NCBI GenBank assembly: GCA_015501075.1 | Contig: JADNYJ010000208.1 | Coordinates: forward strand, 1-63,539 | Length of the DNA stretch: 63,539 nucleotides | Source of the DNA: Gymnopilus junonius | Taxonomy: Eukaryota; Basidiomycota; Agaricomycetes; Agaricales; Galerinaceae | Reading direction: 5' to 3' | Shown here: one piece after another, positions 1-11,089 of the stretch | Numbering within the stretch: the first letter of the stretch is position 1 | How the letters are laid out: every line of letters starts with the position of its first letter | Notes under the pieces: generated by a model | What the model saw: only the letters and a program-made list of their open reading frames with translations | Databases searched by the model: none | What the model was told of the DNA's origin: nothing | Made by a program: the position numbers and the translations under genes

Positions 1-1801
1 AAGCCTCCAAAGCACATTTTTTGTATTTGCATACTTATTGTATAGAACACTAGGTCCCATCTTAATACATGAATAAAACAACTCTCTACCAATTGTAATC
101 GAAGACCATCCGATATTGAACGTTTGAACTCAGATTGAATTCTCATGATGTTGAACAGTGCGCAACTGGTTATAAATAGCTCAAGATTCTTTTCTCCTCC
201 ATCATCACGACACGACAATCGACAGAGCTGCGGACATCCTTCCCTCTGCGCAAAGGATCCAAAAGACTCAATATGACTATACATTGCTGTCGTAGGCCAC
301 TTCTGGGCATCATCTTACACGCAAGCCATGCCTGACTGTCGTGAGTTTCAACTTTTCGTAGGTCAAAATTGACATCTTAGCTTTTCCATTCTGTTCTCAG
401 TGATAGTTCGCCAAGACTCAAGTACTCAATGCCTGCGCATCTGCATCGAAATCTATGCTATATATCGGTTTCCTTTACAATCGCAGTCCGGCCCTGATTT
501 TCAGAATTTAACGCCGTCTACATTCATAATTTGAACCTCCTGCCGCAGATTCATCCGTCATGCAAGGCCGCGACTTTTTGGCTACTCTGCATCTGCCTTA
601 TCAGAACACCCCATACGATGCAGTCAACCTTCTCCTTCCACAACAAAGCAATAGCAGTGATTATTCAATCTTGATCTCATGGACCTTGCCAGATGAAGAG
701 AAGGCGGCATACTATTGCATATTCCAAGCATGGGATCAATTCAACATGGGGTTGATCCAAGGCAGTTTTCCTCACCAGGCTTTCGAGACAAGTTGGTTGG
801 GTGTGGATGATTTGAACAAGATCTGGTATGGCTCGGTTCCTTTTCTTTTTCTTAGGAGCTGGTTAGTGACGTTGCGTTGTATGTTTATTGTAGGGGGTTA
901 GTGGATGTCCATAATCGTGGTGCGCTCAATGGAGCAGAGTTCTGTGCTGCCATTAGTTTGATTCTTCAGAGTAGGCTCCTCGTAATCTTTGATCCATTTT
1001 TGAACAATGTCTTAAGCGCAGGAATGCATGGCACACCAGTCTCTGACCAACTTCCCCAGAACTCTTTCAAGAACTTTCAGCTGACATCAGTGCCAACGTC
1101 CTCATGCAGTGCACCTTTCCTGAATGTGTAGGGTTGAACCATTGGCCAAAGATTTTGCAGCCATCCAGGAGTCATTACATGCTCAAGATACTGCGGATAA
1201 CTACTCAGATGCAGCGGAAACAGATTGGCCATCATTCCAATTCGAAAGTCAGATGGACAAGAGTGAAGAAAATGTAGAGCTCGCTAGACTGGATCAAGAA
1301 TTCCAAGCTTTAACTGAGGAGTTACACATCCAGCCTTCGTCTTCTTCGCCCCTCTCTCTTAACAAATGCTTCTACCTCTACCACATGCTGATTCTTCGAC
1401 ACAACCTGCTACCCTGCCATGGATCAACCTAGATAATCTCCACGTTTTGGAAGGCCGCGTCGAAGAACTGCGGAAAAAGCTTGAAGAGATCGCGTCCAAT
1501 GCTTCACTGTCCAAAGGTGAAGATGTAACTAAAGATGAAGGCTTTTAATACAGGAGCTTGTTTCTCATCTCACTGAGAAAATATTTGAAACGAAGAAGAG
1601 GATTAAGGCTGAAGAACATGGCCATCTATCTTACTTGATTTCACGGCCGGTGCCACCACCTCGTGCGCCACTGGCACCATCACCACCACCGCCGCCTCCA
1701 TGTCAGCTCCCACTCATGTGCCAGCTCCCTCCCACTCCTGCGCCACCGAGAAAGAAGAGGCGTCCACCGCCGCCACCCTCGCGTCCTCCTAGTATTGCAG
1801 G
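1..1801 (+). repeat. Left arm of an inverted segmental duplication
   Basis: From base 1 the sequence matches the reverse complement of 38127 downward. The match covers the promoter (AAGCCTCCAAAGCACATTTT and the TTTTCTCCTCCATCATCACG block), the 5' leader with its intron, and the gene body up to about 1801, where copy B continues into its WH2 part. The arm begins at the window edge and may extend further left. Confidence 0.85.
560..1801 (+). pseudogene. Decayed EH-domain/poly-proline gene (copy A)
   Basis: This is a broken paralogue of the minus-strand genes at 35312-37444 and 44407-46593. The first exon from ATG 560 keeps an EH-like segment (ISWTLPDEEKAAY, FQAWDQFNMGLIQGSF, DLNKIW) and the splice donor just after KIW. 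The second exon matches the GLVDVHNRGALN segment. Near 1052 it lacks one base relative to copy B (CTTCCCC against CTTCCTCC), which throws the frame, and a further frame change follows before 1440. The coiled-coil and poly-proline parts (1635-1795) are recognisable. Homology stops just after PPSIA at about 1801, so all WH2-like motifs and the acidic tail are missing. Frameshift plus 3' truncation support a pseudogene; no sign of function remains. Paralogy is seen directly; the EH assignment rests on family knowledge. Confidence 0.85.
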
Positions 1802-2305
1802 GTCACTCGGACCCAGGGGGTTCCAGCGGCAAAGTCCGAGAAAACCACTACCCTCAGTTTCGTAGCCATCAAAGCTCGTGGGGTCTGGGTGAAGTCCTGG
1901 GGTCCTTTTCCATGTTAGGCAGGTCCTCGTCTGTGACGCGTTGATGCTCCGTGGTCGTGAATCAAAGCCTTTGTCGATTCTCTGTTCGAGTCATTACACT
2001 GATTGGCTGTAAAGGTATGCCATTTATTATTCTTATTGTGTTCTTTGTACTTCAAGGTTAGGTGGTCACCTGAAGTCATCAATTGTAGCGCGCACTTTCA
2101 TTACGCATCTTTCATTTGATCGCTCTTCTCCTTGCTCTTGATCTATATTTAGACCTTGGAACCTTCACGAGTCAGTGCGTCTTGTCTCTTGTTTTGTCTC
2201 CTTTCTAATCTTTAATCCCCCAGTGTCTCCCACCACATACATCCAAACGCGCGTCGCCATGTCTTCTGCCAAAACGCTGCCCTGTCTACCATCCACATCA
2301 GCCTG

Positions 2306-3943
2306 GTGGACCACACCATCCCTGACCCGCCTACCAATGCCGCCTACATTCCATCGGTGGTTGAAGCCAAGCACTACCTCTATGGCTTTCCTTCCAAGCC
2401 ACGTCTCATCGCTCGCTCCAACCCTGATGTTTGGATGAAGCCGACGGGTCCTGAGGCGTACCTCAAGCCCAAGGAGTTCATCATTCTTGGCAACCATCCT
2501 CTTGGTGCTGTTTGGGAGGACACCGTCGGGCCTGCCCTTGACACATATTTACTTAAGCAGCAGGTCCAGGTCTCGATTCTGAACTCATACCGCATTGCCA
2601 TCGCTGGGGAGCTTCCCCCTCCCCCTCCTCCCTTTGTCTTTGTCGGAGTCAACCACGGCACTCTCTCTGGGCAGTTTGGCCTGGATGCTGCACTTGGTTG
2701 CCGATCCATCCTTGTCGAGAAGGGATTTGACGACATTCATGTCATCATCTATGAGTCGGTATTCACTCGCTTCAGGGCTCTATACAAGTCTGCCATCACT
2801 GCCAACCCCATTGCCATCATTTGCGAACCCTTCTCCACATCCCTTGGCCTCTCCATCTGCCCTGCCACATCCCCCAATATTGAGGGCACTGGGGGCTTCT
2901 ATTTCCTCGACAAGGCCAAGCCAGGTGTTCTTTTCCTCCTGACGGCAAGGCACGTCCTGTTCCACCCTGACAAAGAGAAGAACAGGCTCTTTAAATTCCG
3001 TGCAGGCAATGGTCAGGCTGCCAGGAAGGTCATGTTCATGGGTGGGGCTGCCTTCCAAAGGTGCTGCAAGGCCATTGAGTCTGCAATTGGTGGTCAACAG
3101 CTCATCATCGACCAGCTCAAAAGGCGTCTGGAGGATGCCAATGGCTTGGAGGATGAGGAGGCTGAGCAGGAGAGGGTTGCAGTTGGGAAAGGCATGGTGG
3201 AGGCGACAGCAGCCATGACAGCTTACCAGAAATTGCTCAATGATGTTATTAGGCACTGGAAGGTTGAAGAGAACAGAATTATAGGTCATGTTACCTTGTC
3301 TCCCCCCATCAGTCTCGACTATGGTGACAATGGATTCAACGGCGACGACGGATTCACCGATGACTGGGCAGTGGTTGAGATCTACCCCTCAATGATTGCC
3401 AAGCTCAACTTTGTCGGGAATGTCATGGATCTTGGCTCGATTGCTGTCGACGAGCTCACGTCGTGGATGTACCCTCACCCTGCCAATCTGTCTTCGTTCA
3501 AGTACCCCGGCAACCGTCTTCTGCGTTTCTTCGGCACCGTTCCTGACAAGGAGATGTTCAAGCTGAACCCCAAGACCAAGGATCACGACAATGACACCGT
3601 CATTATGGTCCTGAAGAATGGCAACACATCCAACCTAACCGTCGGTCGCCTGAACACCATTCGGGCCTTGACGCGGGAGTATTTCCAAGGCCAGCCCGGC
3701 AAGATGTCGAAGGAGGTGTGTGTTCTCCCCAGGAACTCGAAGTCCGGTCCGTTCTCCGCGCGTGGAGACTCCGGCTCTGCCGTCATCGACGGCGTCAGTA
3801 GGGTCTGCGGCATCCTCACTGGCGGAGACGGAGCCACCGACGTGAGTGATTGTACGTTCGTGACCTCGATCAACTTCCTGCTCAAGCGCTTGATGTCGTT
3901 CGGTATCGACGCCAACATCAACCCCCTCCCAGCTGACCTTTGA
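2306..3943 (+). CDS. PA-clan (chymotrypsin-fold) serine protease-like protein
   Basis: A single long frame of up to 545 codons without introns. The C-terminal half has the order and spacing of a chymotrypsin-like triad: His in LLTARHVLF (about residue 215), Asp in TDDWAVVEI (about 353) and Ser in ARGDSGSAV (about 488), followed by CGILTGGDG. Between His and Asp lies a charged helical insert with LKRRLEDANGLEDEEAEQER. The first 200 residues are an extra N-terminal region of unknown role. No signal peptide or membrane segment is visible, so the protein is probably cytosolic. The start is unclear: the frame begins with a GTG codon, its first ATG is at 2435, and a good ATG at 2259 is in another frame. 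Because the stretch before 2435 looks coding, a frameshift or unseen 5' exon is possible. Activity and substrate are unknown. A TATA-like CTATATTTAG lies near 2143. Confidence 0.75.
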   Translation: MDHTIPDPPTNAAYIPSVVEAKHYLYGFPSKPRLIARSNPDVWMKPTGPEAYLKPKEFIILGNHPLGAVWEDTVGPALDTYLLKQQVQVSILNSYRIAIAGELPPPPPPFVFVGVNHGTLSGQFGLDAALGCRSILVEKGFDDIHVIIYESVFTRFRALYKSAITANPIAIICEPFSTSLGLSICPATSPNIEGTGGFYFLDKAKPGVLFLLTARHVLFHPDKEKNRLFKFRAGNGQAARKVMFMGGAAFQRCCKAIESAIGGQQLIIDQLKRRLEDANGLEDEEAEQERVAVGKGMVEATAAMTAYQKLLNDVIRHWKVEENRIIGHVTLSPPISLDYGDNGFNGDDGFTDDWAVVEIYPSMIAKLNFVGNVMDLGSIAVDELTSWMYPHPANLSSFKYPGNRLLRFFGTVPDKEMFKLNPKTKDHDNDTVIMVLKNGNTSNLTVGRLNTIRALTREYFQGQPGKMSKEVCVLPRNSKSGPFSARGDSGSAVIDGVSRVCGILTGGDGATDVSDCTFVTSINFLLKRLMSFGIDANINPLPADL

Positions 3944-5125
3944 ACACCATTCTCTCCCTGCATCGCCAAGTGTGGCTCGTCCCTTCTCAACACCGCCTCT
4001 ATTTTATCTATCCTTTTTATCTATCCGCCCCCTTTTTTTTCCTTTTACTTTTGACCACCTTGCTGTTTTTCTCTGTTCTTTTACTGTCCTTGCTCCATGG
4101 ACTTGTCACTGTCAGCTATACTATGTACCTATTTATGTGAATAAGGAAGCTTCTCCTTTTTCTGAGGACTTTTGCAGTGCTCGAAAGATAGGGTCTCCTC
4201 GATTTCGTTCTCGCTAATGTCATTAAGTTCTGCATTAAAACCTTCAGTCACGTTGTGAAAATAAAAGTTTGCGCAGAAAACCAGTGTAGAATCCAGATTG
4301 GAAATGGCTTTTACGGATGTACCACAGAAATACTCAAGAGAGAAAATGTATTGACATGAATAGCATTTCTGATACATATTCAACAAAGGAGGATGGGCTG
4401 TAAGAACCATTCTGTGGAAAACAGAATTGTAAGACATGAAGTGACAGGTATTGCCAACATCGCAAATTTGCAAGCCATGATGATTGCGCATAGTGTAGGA
4501 GATAGAAGGACCAGAAACCGTTATTTAAAGACAGGTTATTGAGAGGGGAAATGATGGGTATAAGCACTGCTCTATGAGGTCCAGCGCATCTGGCAAGTGG
4601 GTTTCCGGTTCGATGCCGTTAATGCGGCAATCAAGGATGAGCTCGTAGAGAGAGAGGGTGCCTTCGTTGCAAAAAAAATGTTGGGAGGAGGTAGGGAAGA
4701 GGCGTATACTACGTAGAAATTGATAAATCTACATCAATGAACGTGATGCTGGTATGAAACTAGTGGATATAACTCTGACAAAACACGACAACATTCAAGT
4801 TATACAGTAGATTGAGGTAAGAAAATGTAATCCAACAACAGAATATCAAGAACAAGAGAGAAACAGGAGAAATAGGCAACAATCGAGACAGAGAGTAGTC
4901 GGTTCGGAAGGTACATTGGCCTACATTGGGGTACCAATAAAATCAATAGCAAAAAAAAAAACAGATAAAAAGAGACCCGATCAAGTGGACAGGAGATAAT
5001 CACGGCTGCATTAATCATACACAAAAGTGCCACTGAAAAAAGGGCTGATATTGTCAACACAACTGGCCGGTCGACTTCGTTAACACAAACAAAGGCGATA
5101 AAACGCTGGGGAGCCATGTCAGCAT
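3944..5125. other. Spacer without a recognised gene
   Basis: It begins with the T-rich 3' region of the protease gene (4010-4090). On the minus strand a short frame at about 4560-4690 (reading LSLYELILDCRINGIEPE) looks coding-like but is closed by stops and has no partner exon. The 120-codon minus frame at 4129-4491 has no motif I know. I see no RNA gene. Confidence 0.5.
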
Positions 5126-7291
5126 TCATTGTGAAGGCACCTCCTTCACCGCCTTTGGTCTCATCCTTAGGTCCACACAATGCATTAGAGCAAACCTCCG
5201 CAGAAATCTACGGGCCCTTTCAGCTCTCTGCCTCTTCTTCTTGTCGCTGGCGGCCGTTTTTGGCCGTATGTTGCTAGGTTGGTATTCCCCGCGCTTGCAT
5301 GCGAGAGCAGCGAGCCTAGCTTCTATATCTTTCTTTGCCAAGAGCACTTTGGGTGGTGGAGGTGGGCTTATGGGTGCCGGCCTTTCCCAACTCGGAAGGG
5401 ATTTGAGAGGTCAGTGGATAGGTTCGGCCTGCAGCATCGTCGATGTAGATAGATCAGCATTATTATCCAGCAAAGAGTCGACAGGTACACACCAGGATTG
5501 CTTGCGAAGACAAGGGTGCCGCGATTTGCTGTTGCATTGGCGGAAGATGAGGCTGGCTTTGCGGATGAAGACTGAGGCCCTGTACGGGGCAAAGTATCGT
5601 TGGTGCGAGGCTTCTTGCGATGGCCTGATCCTCAGCGTCGGAAGCATCGTCAAAGGCAATGCCGGCGCGTCGTTTGCTTGGGTTCTTCTTGGAGGTGTCC
5701 ATCGGACGTGCTTCAGGTTCAGGAGTGGAGGCACGGATATGTCTCCTAGATGGTGTCTCTGCTTCGGACATGTCGTCGTCAGTGTTATCATCGGATTTGC
5801 TGAAAATGAGCATTGCATGTTGTCTCTTTAATTGCCTCGAGGGATGGATTGGAGGCTTGGAAGAAGAAGAGGCAGGTCCGGTTGCGATACCATCGCCGAA
5901 GAACATGGCGGGTTGCCTAGTCAATTTCCTCTTGTTAGGGATAGAAACGGTGTTCACTTGGTCGTTAGACGGGTTGTCCTGGAAAGGTCAGGTTTGGGTG
6001 TGGAGGCTCGGATGTAGTTAGTTGATGCTGACAGAGAGAAGGATCCCTCCCCGACGTAGTCGTCGTGTTCTTCATCATCATCGTCATCAAGGAGAATGAC
6101 AGGACGTTTGCCCTTCTGCTTCTCGGAGATATATTCTGATTCCGAGTCTTCCCCACTGGAGGAACTGATCTCGGAAAGGCATCGATCAGCAAGTCCGCGA
6201 GGGGAGGCTCGAACAAAACTGGTAGGAAACGGTGAACGATCCTCTGCGACGTTCATGTCGTCATCCCCATCATCATCCGTAGTAAGGGCACATTGCTTGC
6301 CTAATCCCTTCGCAGACGCATATTTCTCATCTACTTCAGCATTAGTACCAGGCGAGCTGGTCTGAGAAACGTTGCGATGTTGTGTGGCGTCGAGGTCTTT
6401 GGTAGAGCGAAGGCTCTCTGCGGAAAGAAAGGAGGGAACGGATCTCATTGTTGCGTGACCTTCATCCTCGTTGTCTTCGTCTGCAACAGCACGACGTTTG
6501 CCCAAAACCTTGGAAGGAATGTTACTGAGGCCTGCTGCTACAGCAACGGCTGCTGGCCTAGACTTGCCATTTGCGCTCTTAGGCTCGGTGCTGTTAGAGG
6601 GCGGACTGCGGTTGGCCTGAGTGATACCTAGATAGAGTGAAAAGTATCGGCATTACACAACGAGGAAAGTGCAAAGGACAAAGAAACATACGCGGAGAAG
6701 GGATGTTGAACGAGCCATTATATGTACGCCGCTTCTTTGTGTGGCGGACTTCTGAGGATTTATCGCCAATTGAGAATTCATTGTCCCCAATGACTGTGAC
6801 GACATCGTCAGTAACATCATCGGGGTTCTGGAATAGAAGTGAGGATAAGGGAGAGGGAGTAGGCTTTGCGAGTCGAGAGGAATTTGCTTCCTGTGGCACG
6901 CTTCGAGCAGGAGATGCTTTGAGGACTGTATAGCACGAGCAAAGATCGCCGCTGTTGTGGGTGCTGATGGCCCAGTTACTGTCCTCGGACGAGGCAAGGG
7001 CGCTATCTGACGCGACAACGGGGTCTCGATCGCACGGGGCGACGAAAGTCCAAGGGGAGGACATACGTTCGAGCTTCGAACGACATCGACTAGACGTTTA
7101 CTGAAGGAGTGGCAGAGTTAAACAAACGAGATCACTATGCTCAAAGATGGTGCTTACTACCAGCGGTTAGACTCGCCAGTCTTAGCACGGCTCGTGCCAT
7201 TGTGCACGAGATATTTCAAGGAATCGATACAATGCGTGTAGACACTGTTGCCTGGGACCGCGATGGTCTGCAGGGCTTGTGGGGTGGCCAT
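5126..7291 (-). pseudogene. Multi-exon gene for a disordered, probably nuclear protein, apparently broken
   Basis: Not recognised. ATG at 7291 opens MATPQALQTIAVPG. Good splice sites join it to KRLVDVVRSSNV (intron ending near 7110), NIPSPR to ITQANRSPP (intron about 6640-6690), and RTTRLTTK to QPAMFFGDG (a 41-nt intron near 5925-5965). The product would be rich in Ser/Pro and acid clusters (DDDDDEEHDDY, DDDGDDDMN) with basic patches (KKRRTYN, KKKRQRAERARR). A motif, IRASTPKPD/IRASTPEPE, occurs twice. That composition suggests a nuclear or chromatin protein, which is inference only. Two defects argue for decay or sequence error: a frame change near 6935 and an in-frame TGA at 5411-5413 between QAEPIH and PLKSLPSWE, with clearly coding sequence on both sides. 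Another frame change near 5560 may be an unseen intron. Confidence 0.5.
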
Positions 7292-7753
7292 AGTAGAAGG
7301 CTAAGATGTGGTGAAAGTGCAGGAGGAGGTGGATTGCTAGTGGTGGTGGTTAATAAAAGAAAGAGAAAGTGGGTACTGCTGTGCCACCCACCGGCTTTTA
7401 TAGATGACGCGCTTTGTCCTGGCCCACATGTTGCTGTGTGGCTTCAATGACGTTCTTTATCGCATTCTCCCTCTTCCGTGCAAAGGATACAGTCGTATAT
7501 CCTTGCCTAGAGGTTACTTGAAGCCTTTGGAAACTCCCTGCAATTTTTTAACAGATTTCTGCCATAGGAAAGGCCAGCGATGGTGAAGCAGTTGCTGTTC
7601 ATTGTGTGTGTCGTCGTCAAGCTTTAATTTTCATTGTTCGGCCATAAATAGATGCCAATTCCCACGGCGCGGATACCACTTAGAGTATGTCGGCATCTCT
7701 CGGCAGGCAGTCTGACTTGATATCCGTTCCCTCGCCGTCGAGCAACTTGTTTG
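7292..7753. promoter_or_regulatory. Shared upstream region of two divergent genes
   Basis: About 460 bases lie between the minus-strand start at 7291 and the NACHT start at 7754, so the two genes are transcribed away from each other. No defined operator is visible; TATA-like stretches occur (for example TTTTATAGATG near 7396). Confidence 0.4.
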
Positions 7754-10560
7754 ATGCCAATTATCCCTGACTCCAATGACCATGCCGCTGCCTCTACTGC
7801 TGGAAGCCAGATTATTGACTATGGCGATACTTACGGGGGTGATCTCCGCCAAAACATAGTAGGAGGTCGAGGAAATTACAATACAATCAATGTTGTAAAC
7901 CATAACGATAGATCTACCCTTGGTGCAAGTAAGTGGCTTCTTATCAGTAATGGGTGGTTACATTGGCATTGAACTGAACGTCGGACAGAGGGATTTGATA
8001 TACTCAGTAAACACATCTCCAAAAATGCCCTGCACAACTCTGGTGAAGTATCGGAGCAACCGAAATGTCATCCAGGAACAAGAGTCGCGATACTAGATCA
8101 CCTCTCTACGTGGGCTTGTCTTCTTACTTCGCCATACCCTATCCAGTGGCTACACGGACCCGCAGGAGCAGGGAAATCCTCAATCCTACGGACCATCGCC
8201 CAACGTCTCTTCGAAGAAGGCCTGCTCATAGGGAGCTTCTTCTTCTTTCGAACCTCGCCTGGGCGCAATACCTCGGAAAACGTTATAGCCACAATTGCAT
8301 ACCAACTTGCTCTTGCTATACCGGAAACGCGACAGCACATTGGAGAAGCTGTCGAGAGAAACCCGATCATATTTTCGCTTTCCCTTTGGGACCAGGCATT
8401 AGCTCTGATTATCTCCCCACTCGTTTCTGTTTTTTATGACCCTCAATTTCACTCTCACAAATACCCTCGTGTCATCATTATCGACGGCCTCGATGAGTGC
8501 CGTGAGCAAGATAAGCAAAGTTATCTCCTGCGAGTACTTCGTGGCATCATTCAATTTGTCCCTCTCCCTCTCGCTGTCCTGGTCGCAAGCAGACCAGAAC
8601 ATCATATACGTGGCGCATTTGACCTACGAACTATGAATGAGTGTTCTTCCCGACTAGGTCTGGACGACTCGTACCAGCCAGATGCCGATATTAGAAGATA
8701 CCTCGTTGACAAATTTAATGATATCTGTCAACGTCGTCCCACGGAATTCCCCTCTGATATGGAATGGCCTTCGCCTGTTGCCATAGAAGAGCTTGTTGCG
8801 AAAGCCTCCGGGCAATTTATATACGTATCTACTGTCGACAAGTTTGTGAGTTCCCCCAGGCATAATCCCATCAAGCGCTTGAACGTTGTATTGGGTGCAG
8901 TCAGCGCTGGCAAGCAAAAACCCTTTGAACAACTGGACAGTCTCTATTCCACAATTTTCGAAACTATAGAGGAGGCCTATGTCACTTCCGCACTGCGTGT
9001 TTTAGGCTTCTTGCTTATTCCGCGCCTTAACTTACCCAAACATCGATACGGTTACGAAAGCCACTCTCCTGCTTATCTAGAACATTTCCTTGAGTTTGAG
9101 AGAGGAGACGTCCGCCAGTTCCTGTTCGACCTGGAATCCTTGCTCACTATTCGTGCCAATCGAATAAACATTCAGTTCTTCCACGCATCACTGTCGGATT
9201 ACCTTTTCGACAAATCGAGGTCTGGGCAGTTTTGGATTGATTCGGGGCTTATCTATGCAGATATTGTCCAACATTCTATAGCCCATTTACTGACTTGGCC
9301 AGGTAAACACCCCCTTACGTGGCTCGCGAGTGTTCAGCGATGGTTAACGTTCCCTGCAGAAGTCGGGGTGTTTTTTGTAGAGTATAACCAACTACTATCT
9401 TCAAATACTGGTTCAACACTAGAATTACGTCAAGCCATCGAACAGTGCGATTTCGATAAAGTTATTGCCACTTTAACTAAGACGAACGCAAATGGAATGA
9501 AGGACATTTGCCCAGTTATCCTTGACATTGCCATGCACGAGTCGGTAAGCATCTCTATTTCTTACCTCTGTGATTTCTCATCTAGAAGGACGCAGCAGAG
9601 GTTCGAAAACGCAGACAAAATCTTTCTCCCAAAAATACTCCGCTTTCGACAAATTATTCTGGAAAGAATCCCTATATACTTCTCCAACATCCGTTTAAAA
9701 TCCTTCCTTGTCTGCGTCTGTCTGGCCTATGCCGAAGGCGCCCCAGCAGTGATTGGACAATTTATGAACGACCTGGCTGAATTTTTGCTTTCCCCAACAG
9801 ATCGTCGCGTGGAACAGAATAAAGGCTTCAATCTTCTAGAGAACACGAGAATGCCGCCCCTCATAGCCTATGTTAAGCCCTTCCTGAATGACACAGAAGG
9901 AAAATACTTCGTCAATGAAGTTGAATATACAAATATTACCTTACTTCTAATCCAAGGCATGTCCAGGTCCGTGAACATTCATTTGAAGTTTTGATCACAC
10001 GATTGATTTTTTTGCAATACACGATTACAGAGCTGATCGTCCAAGTGGACTGGAATATTTGGCCTCCGGGTTGAATCCTGCGAGAAACTATGTTTCAAAC
10101 CTTTCCTCCAACTTAATGTCAAGGTCCGTCCGCATCATTGACCGACAATCCCTCAAAGAATTGACCAAGTCATTTTTATTGCGCTATTGTAGTTCTGATA
10201 ATCAAGGCAAACCAGAAAATCGACCCCAATCCGAATTTAGTCCCGTGCTGAGAAGCTATATTGTGAACCGCATATCTCCGTACCTGTTCTCCCACTCGAT
10301 AGTCCGCTCTGACCTCGTTGAGGAAACTAAGATGATTCTCGAAAATCCGCGTGCCCGCTTTGGACCCAACTCGGAGTTTCTGAGCTCTATGGAAGCTTAC
10401 GTCTCTGTGAGTGTCTTTTATCGAGGCCACGGATCCTGAAGCTCACGTATTGGTGTAATTGTTATAGAGAGCTGGTGCCGAAAGTACTAGTACTAGTAAC
10501 AGCATCTCTGCAGGGCCTCTTGATGGCGTCATCGAAATGATAAAGGCTTTTTGGCGGTGA
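7754..10560 (+). CDS. NACHT-domain STAND NTPase (fungal NLR-like)
   Basis: Four exons: 7754-7928, 7989-9966, 10031-10406 and 10468-10560, all GT-AG with 60-64 nt introns, giving 873 aa. The N-terminus is short and Gly/Asn-rich (GGRGNYNTINVVNHN), as in many agaricomycete NACHT proteins. Walker A is GPAGAGKS (residues 115-122). Walker B with the NACHT extra acid is VIIIDGLDEC (about 220-229). The LVASRPEHH strand fits the next conserved block. The remaining 600 residues are helical, with no ankyrin, WD40 or TPR repeats that I can see, so the effector and sensor parts are undefined. The frame is intact through every exon. In fungi such proteins act in non-self recognition and programmed cell death; a role here is inferred from the family. 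It lies head-to-head with the gene at 5126-7291. Confidence 0.85.
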
Positions 10561-11089
10561 CCATAACTGAAGGAGTCGGTCGGTCGACTACTGTGCAAGT
10601 CCCAGTGCCTTTGCAGGCTCCTCAGATTGGGGTCCAAATTTTCAACAAATTTTGAAAGGTTTTATTGAATTTGGACAAAGCAAACGCTGGTGCAAATTTT
10701 CCGTGAAGTTGCTTCCCTTGAACATTCACCTTCGTTAAGCTCGGTGCTAGCCTATAGGCTTCCAAAGCTTCATTGTATCTCGGAATCTAAGTTGGTCGTC
10801 GCAAAATTAGTGGTGTTCGACGGTAAGGGCGTACAGGACACATGCAGAAATGTACAGTTTCGTAGCCTTCAGAAGCTCAGGCCGAAGATGATGGCACATC
10901 GTAGAACTAGCATAGTCTTTGGCTTCTTGAAACTTCTGATCGAACTCGAGTTGTTGGCAGTTAAAAGATAAGATAAGATTATACTCGTTCGGTTGTGTAC
11001 AGATCACTTTTACGTGCAACTTGTTCCTGAACTTTGGCCCTATTTTTCGCTGGCTCTTTCTTGTGTCAATTACTTGGTGTCAAAAGTCA
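10561..11089. other. Spacer
   Basis: 3' region of the NACHT gene and 5' leader of the next gene. I see no further gene, repeat or RNA. Short open frames here lack splice sites and recognisable sequence. Confidence 0.5.

Noticed and set aside
2380..3289. Long minus-strand frames opposite the protease gene
   Set aside because: They are low-complexity reflections of the well-supported plus-strand frame.
4590..4625. GGTTTCCGGTTCGATGCC as a tRNA 3' half
   Set aside because: No matching 5' half or acceptor stem; the same bases read as a short open frame on the other strand.
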